Below are positions 57,068-64,000 of a DNA stretch of 64,000 nucleotides, piece by piece. The DNA lies in contig CP060754.1 in assembly GCA_023205875.1 (NCBI GenBank), forward strand, positions 248,001-312,000, written 5' to 3'. A program made the position numbers and the translations under genes. The notes under the pieces were generated by a model. That model saw only the letters and a list, made by a program, of their open reading frames with translations. It did no database searches and was not told the DNA's origin. This DNA comes from Chloropicon primus (Eukaryota; Chlorophyta; Chloropicophyceae; Chloropicales; Chloropicaceae). The first letter of the stretch is position 1, and each line of letters begins with the position of its first letter.

Positions 57068-59095
57068 TTACCCCGAATATTTTACATCGATGTGCTCCCG
57101 GTACAGTTGCTTCAGGTCGGCCAGGTCCCCGTGGAGGTGCTCGATGTCCTCCTCCTTCTCCCCCACGAGCTCCAGAGCCATGGCCAGCTTGGCCTTAACG
57201 GCCAGCACGTCCTTGCTCCCGCTCTCGAGCTCCACCAGCCTCTTCTGACTCGCGTTCAGGAGCCTCGTCTTCGCCACGAGGTCCTCCTCGAGCTTCCTGG
57301 CCACCAGCTCGAGCCCCTCCACGTTCTTGATGTTTCCGAACGAGGTGAGGTCGGCGGCCTCCCCGGAGGCCGCCGGCAGCGGTGCCGCGACGTCGGGCTC
57401 CAGGGCGTGCAGGTCCCCGAGGCTCCCGTTGGTCTCAGCCAGCCTGCCGCTGGTCTCCGCTGCCATCTGCTTCGCTTGCCGCCTCACGCTCCTCTCGAAC
57501 TCCTTCTCGAGCTTCTTGATCTCGATCTCCAGGCCCTCCCTCTTCCACTTCTCCTCCAGCAGCTGCGCTTGGAGCTGCTCCGACTTGCTCAAGGCGGCTC
57601 GGTAGGACGCCTCGTCCAAGTCGGGCTCCGCCTTGCCGGCGCTCGCCTGGGGATTCCTCGCCTGGCCCCGAGCGCCCGCCACCCGGTCCCTCGCCTCCTC
57701 CACCTGGGCCAAGAGCTCCTCCTTCTCCTGGGCGAGGACCCTCAGCTTGTCCGCTCCATCCTTCAGCAGCCGCTGCTGCGCGGTCCCCTGCCTCTGGTAC
57801 TGCCTCACCTGGCTCTCCAGGTCCTTGACTTTTGTGGACAATGTCTTCTCGACGCTCGACCACGTGTCCTCCTTGGAAGCCAGCTCCGCCCGAAGCTGCT
57901 CAATTTGGTCCACGAGGGGCTTCGTCGCCTCCGGCACGTTCACCGCGATGTCAGCGTATTGCATCTCCCTCTCATGCAACCGCAGGGTGGACTCCCTCAG
58001 GTCCATCCTGAGCCGTTCGACGTTCTCCATGGCCTTCACCTCGGTCTGGGACTGGAGCTCCTGAAGCTCCTGAATCCTGCTCTGGTAGGACTGGAGCTGA
58101 GCTTCCATGGTCTCCGAGCTGGACTTCAAGCTCTTGTTCTCGTTTTCCAGGGACACAATCTGCTTGTACACCTCTTCCACGTCCCCAAGCCCCTTGTCCG
58201 CCGCCTTCTTCTGCTCCCCCTCGAGCTCCTTCAACCTTGCCCTCAGCTTCTTGATCGTCTGCTCTGCTTCGTGTTGCCTCCTGGACAGATTCTCGCCCTC
58301 CTCCAATATCTCTTGAACTTCCTTCTCCTTCTTCCGAAGCTTGGCCATGGCGTTGGACCTATCGGACTTCTCCTGCCTCGCCTTCTTCCTCTCCTCCTCG
58401 AGCTCGGCTATCCTCTTCTTCTGGGCGGCAATGTGGCTCTTCTGGTCGTCGTGCTGCTGCAAGAGCTCCGCAATCTGCTGGCTCTTCTCCAGGAGCTTGG
58501 CCTCTGCGTGCTTGACCCACTCGGGGCTTGGCTCCTCCCCGGCACTCCCTTCGGGCAGATTCCCTTCGGGCAGATTTTCCTGGTCCTCCCCTCCATCGGA
58601 GACGTCCTCGGCCTCCCGCTCCGCCTCAGGGGCAGCAGCAGCAGCAGGGGCGAAAGCAGCGGGCGCCTCTTCCCCCGCGTCACTCTTGCCGTCCACCGCC
58701 TCCTCGTGCCCCTGCTGTCCCTCACAAGCCTCATCGCCTGTGGCCTCCTCGAGGTCCTTCCCGTCCCCTGGTGCCGCCCCAGGACCCGCCCCAGGACCCG
58801 GCGCTGCCCCAGGACCCGGCGCTGCATCCTCTTGAGCCTCGGCTGGGCCCAAGTCCAAGTCCAGGTCGTCGTCGCCCCAGCCATTGGCCTCGTCGACGTC
58901 GTCGACGGCGACGTCGTCGTCGTCGTTGTGCCAATAGTTCACACGGTCTTCTCCCTTCTTCTTCTCGGGTATTCCCAAAGCCTCGTCCACTGTCTTCTCC
59001 ACATCGTCCTTTATCTTCCGTGCGGTGTCGTTCAGCTTCTTGCTGAGACTCTGGATGTCGAGCTTGCCGATCGAACTCAGGCCATTCCAGTCCAT
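57068..59095 (-). CDS. Golgin of TMF1/GC5 type
   Basis: 675 residues, intronless, from the ATG at 59095. The N-terminus (MDWNGLSSIGKLDIQSLSKK) leads into a region with acidic and Pro/Gly/Ala repeats, then about 450 residues of coiled coil. Family landmarks: VPEATKPLVDQIEQLRAELA, KEDTWSSVEKTLSTKVKDLE (compare plant GC5 'VPESTRPLLRQIEAMQ ... WAAVERTLNSRLQE'), and the C-terminal TMF/Rab6-binding block AMALELVGEKEEDIEHLHGD then LADLKQLYREHIDV. TMF golgins capture vesicles at the Golgi via Rab6. The plus strand carries a long antisense frame here that is only a shadow. Confidence 0.87.
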   Translation of the reverse strand: MDWNGLSSIGKLDIQSLSKKLNDTARKIKDDVEKTVDEALGIPEKKKGEDRVNYWHNDDDDVAVDDVDEANGWGDDDLDLDLGPAEAQEDAAPGPGAAPGPGAGPGAAPGDGKDLEEATGDEACEGQQGHEEAVDGKSDAGEEAPAAFAPAAAAAPEAEREAEDVSDGGEDQENLPEGNLPEGSAGEEPSPEWVKHAEAKLLEKSQQIAELLQQHDDQKSHIAAQKKRIAELEEERKKARQEKSDRSNAMAKLRKKEKEVQEILEEGENLSRRQHEAEQTIKKLRARLKELEGEQKKAADKGLGDVEEVYKQIVSLENENKSLKSSSETMEAQLQSYQSRIQELQELQSQTEVKAMENVERLRMDLRESTLRLHEREMQYADIAVNVPEATKPLVDQIEQLRAELASKEDTWSSVEKTLSTKVKDLESQVRQYQRQGTAQQRLLKDGADKLRVLAQEKEELLAQVEEARDRVAGARGQARNPQASAGKAEPDLDEASYRAALSKSEQLQAQLLEEKWKREGLEIEIKKLEKEFERSVRRQAKQMAAETSGRLAETNGSLGDLHALEPDVAAPLPAASGEAADLTSFGNIKNVEGLELVARKLEEDLVAKTRLLNASQKRLVELESGSKDVLAVKAKLAMALELVGEKEEDIEHLHGDLADLKQLYREHIDVKYSG

Positions 59096-59280
59096 GGCTC
59101 CCTCCTCCCTCCCCTCACCCCCTCCACCGACACCGACAACTACTGAAGTCAGGACGTCAGAGGAGCCTCTCGTTATTTTGCTGCAAAACCGAAACGGAAG
59201 TGAAGAAAGGGAAAGAGGGCCCAACGCAGTGCAAAGGATGGAGAAGGAGACTTGAGTGGGACTAGGGTGAACGAAAAGAA

Positions 59281-60890
59281 TCAGTTCAAGAGCATCTGGA
59301 GAGGATTCTCCATCAACTCCTTAAATTTTTGGAGCCACTTGGCTCCAACCGCACCGTCCACCACGCGGTGGTCGCAAGACAGGGTGACGCTCATGAACTT
59401 TGCCTCCTTCAGGTTGTCCGGGCCATCTTTCACCACCTCGCTTCTCAATCCCCCGACTGCCAGAATGCAGGACTGGGGAGGGTTGGCGATGGCAGCGAAG
59501 TGATCCATTCCCATCATTCCCAGGTTGGACACCGTGAAGGTGCCACCGTCCATCTCTTCCGGAGACAGGCGCATCTTCCCATCCACCCCATCCGCTGGCC
59601 TGGCCCTGGCCGCGTAGTCCTTCACGGCCCGCGATATCGCTGACACCCCCTTGAGCTGCACGTTCTTGACGACCGGCACCACGAGCCCGCCTTGGGAGTG
59701 GCCGAGGGACCCGAGGTCCATCGCCACCCCGACGTGGACGTTCTTGTGCAGCCTGATCGCGTCGCCCATCCACTCCGCGTTGCACTCCGGGACCTCCTGG
59801 CACGCCAAGGCGCAGGCCTTGACGACAAAGTCGTTCAGCGAGACCTTCCCCGCCTTCTCCGCGGTGGGGGAGGCGTTGATTTTGGACCTCAGGGACATGA
59901 GGGCATCCACCTCGCAGTCCATGGTGAGGTAGTAGTGAGGGATCGTCTGCTTGGACATGAGCAGGCGCTGGGCGATCACGCTTCGCATCTGGGAGACCGC
60001 CACGTCCTCGTACTCCTCGGGGACGAGAGAGCCGCTCGCCCCGGAGTCTTGGGCCGTTGCTGTCGTGGCAGCTGGCCTCTCCGCGGCAGGGGCGGGCGGC
60101 GCGGGGGATCCTTCCGCATGGAGCAAGTCCCCCTTCGTCACGATTCCGCGAGGTCCGGTCCCAACCACAGCACTCAAGTCGATGTTCAGCTCCCTCACAA
60201 TTCTCTGGACGGCCGGGCCGATGCGGTGGACCTTCTCCTCGTTCCTGCCCGAGGTCGTCGCCGGGGCGGCCTGGGTCTCCACCCGGCTGTCCGCCTCGGC
60301 CTCGTCCGAAGCCGCCCCAGCCTCCGTCGCGTAATTTGCAAACTTCGGAACGTCCTCCTCCTCCTCCGCCAGAATCGCGATGGGAGTGCCCACAGCAATG
60401 TCGCTCGACCCTCCCGGGACGAGAACCTTCGCCAGGAAACCTTCCTCCTGCGAGTCCATCTCCATGGTGGCCTTGTCCGTCTCTATCTCCGCGACGACGT
60501 CCCCCGCAGCCACCGAGTCACCCTGTTCCCCAACAACACGTCGGAGGCAAACCAAAAAAGTTAGCAAAAAAAAAAGCGACAGAAGAGCGACAGAAGAGGG
60601 GGGTCTTGGGAAGGGCGTGGGAGCCGCGCGTGCCCCCTCCCGTCATTCCACGCCCCCCCCCGCCTCCCAAGACCCCCTCCTGCAACACTCACCTCCGCCT
60701 TAATCCACTTGGACAAGTTCCCTTTCTCCATCGTCGGGCTCAGGGATGGCATGGTCAGCGTGTAGTGCGCCGGCCAGGACGAGAACCCTCGCGCCAGCGC
60801 GTTCCATTTCAACTCGCAAGGGGTCACACTCGTCGCTCCAAAGGCCGTTCGTAACCGGAAAACCGCCGCAGCGGCCGTTCTCGCCACCAT
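59281..60890 (-). CDS. DLAT: Mitochondrial pyruvate dehydrogenase E2 (dihydrolipoamide acetyltransferase)
   Basis: Two exons on the minus strand: 60890-60693 and 60522-59281, 479 residues; GTGAGT donor, AACAG acceptor, phase 0. The leader (about 40 residues) ends ARGFSSWPAH. The join completes the lipoyl domain: LTMPSLSPTMEKGNLSKWIK + GDSVAAGDVVAEIETDKATM with the lipoylated Lys83. Then an acidic hinge, the E1/E3-binding domain (GPAVQRIVRELNIDLSAVVG), a Pro/Ala hinge, and the catalytic core with VSNLGMMGMDHFAAI and the active-site SCDHRVVDGA. A single lipoyl domain is seen. It forms the PDC core that makes acetyl-CoA. Divergent from CSB (305 bp). Confidence 0.95.
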
Positions 60891-61195
60891 GACCACCACC
60901 CTCCACCAACCCTTCCGCCTTTTTGTCTTCGAGCCTCTCCTCTCCTCGGAGCTGTTTGAGACGGAGCGGGGAAATCGTCGATCGTGGCTGACAGTTGACA
61001 GCGCGGGAGGGAAGGGAGGATAGAGGGGAAAGGATAGAGGGGGGTGGGGGAAGAGTGGGACGAGGGGGAAGTGCATGACTGCGTCCCTCCACCACCTTCG
61101 CCTGATACTTTGTACGGCAAAGTTCCGTCGGTAGGTATTGGAAAGCAGGGACTAGTCTAGGAGAGGCAGAAAAAGTGGTCCTTCTGCCTGGCGTG
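60891..61195. promoter_or_regulatory. Divergent promoter region (PDH E2 / CSB-like)
   Basis: 305 bp lie between start codons, with a purine-rich GGGAAG/GGATAG block near 61010-61060. No gene was seen. Confidence 0.45.
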
Positions 61196-64000
61196 ATGGA
61201 GGAGGGGGAGGAGGAGAAGGGGGCGATGGGGGGCCTCGTGGGGGGCCTCGGGACCGGCGTCCGGGCGGTGGACACGAAGCAGCACGAGCGTGAGATTATT
61301 GAGGCGAAGATAGCCACGCTGAGGAAGGGGGAGGGGGAGTTGAAGAGCGAGGGGGAGTTGAAGAGCGAGGGGGAGGGGGGGAAGGAGGAGCTGGAGGCGG
61401 TGAAGAGGGAGATTCAGGCGGTGCGAGAGATCGTGGAGGATTTGGGGGAGGCGAGCGAGGGAGGCGACGTCGCGGGTGCCCAGCTGAAGGCGACGCTGGC
61501 GGAGAGGCTGAAGGAGCTGAAGAAGGAGAAGAAGAGGCTCGTGGCCTCGAAGCAGGGGAACAAGGGCAAGCCGAAAGCGAAGGTCTCGTTCCAGGGCAGC
61601 GGCCTGAGTTCCGCCCTCAAAGCCAAGTCGAGGCTTCTGGAAACCGAAAGGGACAAGCTGATTAGGACGGGGGTCCTCACCCCCTTCGATCGGATGAAGG
61701 GCTTCGAGAAGAAGCGGAAGACGCACTTCAAGGACGAGAGCGTGAACCGGGCCCTTGCTGCTGCGAGCGAGTACGCCGCCCGCAAGGCGGCCGCCGGTCG
61801 GGGGAGCGCCAAACCCGTCACGCTGGACCTGTCTGAGATCCCATCCAAGGCCGGCGACAGGAGCCAGAGCAAGTACAATTGGAGGGAGAAGAGGAAGAGG
61901 ATAAGCAGGTCCAACCAGAAGGTGACAAGGACTATGAGGTATGGCGTGGAAGCGGACGGGGACTGCAAGAGCAGGGTTTTTGAGGAGGACACGGAGTCGG
62001 AGGAGGAGTATCTCGGGGAAGAGCTGGAAGACGACGTCATTTTCGATGGGGGCTACCGCCTGTCCTCTGATCGGTACAACGAGTTATTTGATTACCAGAG
62101 GACGGGGGTGAAGTGGCTGTGGGAGCTGCACAATCAGGGGGCAGGGGGTATACTTGGGGACGACATGGGTCTCGGGAAGACCGTGCAAGTGATTTCATTC
62201 CTTGAAGGTCTCCTGAAAAGTGGAATGTACGACACGTCAATAATCGTATGTCCCGTGACTCTCATGTCACACTGGGCAAGGGAATTCAGGAGGTGGGCTC
62301 CTATGTTCAAAGTCTTCATCCTGCACGACAGTTTCTTCAAAACCAATGCGCTGAAGGAGAGCCAGAAGAGGGGGTCCATGCAGTTCCGGGTGATCAACGC
62401 TGCTTTGAAGTCGAGCAGGGGCATTCTCATCACCTCGTACGAGCAACTTCGGCTGAAGCAGGAGCACCTCTTGTGCTTTCAGTGGGGCTACGCAATCCTG
62501 GACGAGGGCCACAAGATACGCAACCCAAATATCGAGCTTACCCTCGTCTGTAAGCAGCTGTCCACCCCTCACAGGATTGTCCTTACGGGCGCGCCGATAC
62601 AGAACAGACTCGTTGAGATATGGTCCTTGTTTGACTTCGTCTTTCCGGGAAAGCTGGGAACTTTGCCGGTCTTCACCTCCCAGTTTTCGGTGCCGATACA
62701 GATGGGCGGCTATGCTCACGCCTCAAAGCTTCAGATCACCACGGCATACAAGTGCGCTTTGATCCTCCGGGACCTGATAAGCCCGTACCTCCTGAGGCGT
62801 AAGAAAGTGGATGTCAACATCAATCTCCCAAAAAAATCGGAGCACGTTCTGTTCTGCCTGCTTGGCGAGGAGCAGCTTGATTTGTACAGGGACTACCTGT
62901 CCTCTCACGACTGTGCGTCGATCATGGAAGGGAAGATCGATCCCCTCGCGGGAATAGATACGATGAAGAAAATTTGTAATCACCCAGACCTCCTTGATTT
63001 GAACACGGAGTGCGTGACTGAGTACGGGGATCCGCAAAGGTCGGGCAAGCTCCAAGTCCTGATAAAAGTGCTCGAAAAGTGGTGCTGCGATGGACACAAA
63101 GTCCTCGTGTTCTCCCAGACGAGGCAGATGCTCAATATTATCGAACACGCCGTGCAGAAGATGGACTACAGGCACTTGAGGATGGATGGCACAACTGCGA
63201 TTCAGAGGAGGCAGCAGCTCGTGGATACCTTCAACGAGACGGAGGACATCAAAATATTTTGCTTGACCACCCGGGTTGGTGGCCTGGGCTTGAACCTGAC
63301 CGGGGCAGACAGGGTGATTCTGTACGACCCGGATTGGAACCCGTCCACCGATCTTCAGGCTCAAGAACGTTCGTGGCGGATCGGTCAGCAGAATGAGGTC
63401 GTGGTTTACAGATTGGTGACGAGCGGGACGATCGAGGAGAAGATATACAATCGCCAGATATTCAAGCAGTTTCTCACCAGTAAAGTGCTGGAGGACCCGA
63501 AGCAGAGGCGAGCCTTCCAGAACGAGGACATCCGCGAGTTGTTCGTCCTGGGGGACGAATACAAGGAGGGAAACAGCAACCTGAAGGAGATCACGAACAT
63601 TGAAGCACAGCTGATGCCCGACGAGATTGTAAAGGATGAGGATGGCGCAGGCTCTGGAGCGGCGAAGGAGTCGGTGATCTTGCAATCTCTCATGGAGGGA
63701 GATGTCGTCTCAAAGGCCCTGTGTCACGAAAAGATCATGACGGCGGACACTTCGGCGCCTCCGAGTTACGACCAGAAGGCGTCGGAGATTGCTCGCAGGG
63801 CAGCGGAGCTCATGAAGAAATCGCAAAGAGACTGCGCCTTGCACGCCGTTTCAACTCCCACTTGGACGGGCAACTCTGGGTCCGCAGGAGCCCCAAGGCT
63901 CGGCAGCGCAAAGTCTCCAGGAGTCCCGAGGTTCGGCAGCGCAAAGTCCTCCTCCACCAGGCGGTTTGGTGGGCCAGTGGGCATAGCTGGCATTGGCGGC
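61196..64000 (+). CDS. ERCC6: SNF2-family ATPase, CSB/ERCC6 (RAD26) type (3' partial)
   Basis: The frame is open for 935 residues from the ATG at 61196 to the window end with no stop. The N-terminal ~290 residues are charged and helical, including an in-frame duplication of GELKSE (bases ~61334-61371). The SNF2 motor follows: DYQRTGVKWLWELHNQ, Walker A GDDMGLGKTVQ, ILDEGHKIRNP (motif II with DEGH, typical of ERCC6), VLTGAPIQNRLVEIWSLFDF, then the second lobe with KVLVFSQTRQMLNIIE, TTRVGGLGLNLTGADRVILY and RSWRIGQQNEVVVYRLVTSG. After it is a Ser/Gly-rich tail with a repeated RLGSAKSPGVPRFGSAKS unit. CSB remodels stalled RNA polymerase II in transcription-coupled repair. Confidence 0.9.
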   Translation, partial: MEEGEEEKGAMGGLVGGLGTGVRAVDTKQHEREIIEAKIATLRKGEGELKSEGELKSEGEGGKEELEAVKREIQAVREIVEDLGEASEGGDVAGAQLKATLAERLKELKKEKKRLVASKQGNKGKPKAKVSFQGSGLSSALKAKSRLLETERDKLIRTGVLTPFDRMKGFEKKRKTHFKDESVNRALAAASEYAARKAAAGRGSAKPVTLDLSEIPSKAGDRSQSKYNWREKRKRISRSNQKVTRTMRYGVEADGDCKSRVFEEDTESEEEYLGEELEDDVIFDGGYRLSSDRYNELFDYQRTGVKWLWELHNQGAGGILGDDMGLGKTVQVISFLEGLLKSGMYDTSIIVCPVTLMSHWAREFRRWAPMFKVFILHDSFFKTNALKESQKRGSMQFRVINAALKSSRGILITSYEQLRLKQEHLLCFQWGYAILDEGHKIRNPNIELTLVCKQLSTPHRIVLTGAPIQNRLVEIWSLFDFVFPGKLGTLPVFTSQFSVPIQMGGYAHASKLQITTAYKCALILRDLISPYLLRRKKVDVNINLPKKSEHVLFCLLGEEQLDLYRDYLSSHDCASIMEGKIDPLAGIDTMKKICNHPDLLDLNTECVTEYGDPQRSGKLQVLIKVLEKWCCDGHKVLVFSQTRQMLNIIEHAVQKMDYRHLRMDGTTAIQRRQQLVDTFNETEDIKIFCLTTRVGGLGLNLTGADRVILYDPDWNPSTDLQAQERSWRIGQQNEVVVYRLVTSGTIEEKIYNRQIFKQFLTSKVLEDPKQRRAFQNEDIRELFVLGDEYKEGNSNLKEITNIEAQLMPDEIVKDEDGAGSGAAKESVILQSLMEGDVVSKALCHEKIMTADTSAPPSYDQKASEIARRAAELMKKSQRDCALHAVSTPTWTGNSGSAGAPRLGSAKSPGVPRFGSAKSSSTRRFGGPVGIAGIGG

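Noticed and set aside
57092-59146. Plus-strand open frame of 684 codons
   Set aside because: It is antisense to the golgin. Lys/Glu codons AAG and GAG read as Leu on the other strand, which gives Leu-rich open frames with no homology. The golgin has family landmarks.
1-64000. Bacterial or organellar contig
   Set aside because: Spliceosomal introns, a SUN-domain protein, CDK7, exocyst and ciliary genes rule out bacteria; gene content also rules out a plastid or mitochondrial genome.
1-64000. Transposon or virus-like insertions
   Set aside because: No transposase, reverse transcriptase, integrase, capsid or polymerase frame, and no long terminal repeats were seen.

Overview
The window reads as nuclear DNA of a flagellated, photosynthetic eukaryote, most likely a prasinophyte-grade green alga. 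The evidence is: GT-AG introns; a nuclear gene for a plastid SecA (plastid-encoded in red-type plastids); transit-peptide-like rather than bipartite leaders on the plastid proteins; a violaxanthin de-epoxidase and an ABA4-type protein; a plant-type CDKD kinase and an MMD1/MS1-type PHD protein; and TGTAA (the chlorophyte polyadenylation signal) just after many stop codons. Ciliary genes (PACRG, CFAP65, CFAP97-like, CFAP210, TMEM218) show that it makes cilia. I see no rRNA, tRNA, CRISPR array, transposon or virus-like element.

Layout: 33 protein genes were found, two of them cut by the window edges. 0-3 kb: a CotH/lamin-tail protein (partial) and a membrane-anchored periplasmic-binding-protein-like protein. 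3-17 kb: a ciliary block (CFAP97-like, PACRG, an unknown 888-residue coiled-coil protein, CFAP65, a small mitochondrial protein, TMEM218). 17-29 kb: nuclear functions (RCC1, MMD1-like PHD protein, CDKD/CDK7, a cyclophilin-SYF2 fusion, NOP4/RBM28), CFAP210 and pICln. 29.2-30.7 kb: the one long stretch without a recognised protein gene, holding splice-site-like signals, a possible C/D-box snoRNA and a nested hairpin. 30.7-41 kb: plastid metabolism (PRPP synthetase, FAD monooxygenase, ABA4-like, FabI-type enoyl-ACP reductase, SecA) and a SUN-domain protein. 41-48 kb: NDUFB8, ribosomal protein uL16/RPL10, organellar ThrRS, TPR-DnaJ protein. 48-64 kb: VDE, an AEC-like transporter with MORN repeats in its central loop, exocyst SEC3, a DUF1826 protein, a secreted GH5 mannanase, a TMF/GC5 golgin, pyruvate dehydrogenase E2 and a CSB/ERCC6 SNF2 ATPase (partial).

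Architecture: strands alternate, giving eleven head-to-head pairs, several with 57-305 bp between start codons, and tail-to-tail pairs often 50-90 bp apart. Only 12 genes have introns (17 in all); in every single-intron gene the intron lies within the first 300 coding bases. The most unusual products are the cyclophilin-SYF2 fusion and the MORN-bearing transporter. The most suggestive pair is the FAD monooxygenase head-to-head with the ABA4-like gene, in a window that also holds a VDE. Identifications come from reading the sequence and recalling families; no database search was run.
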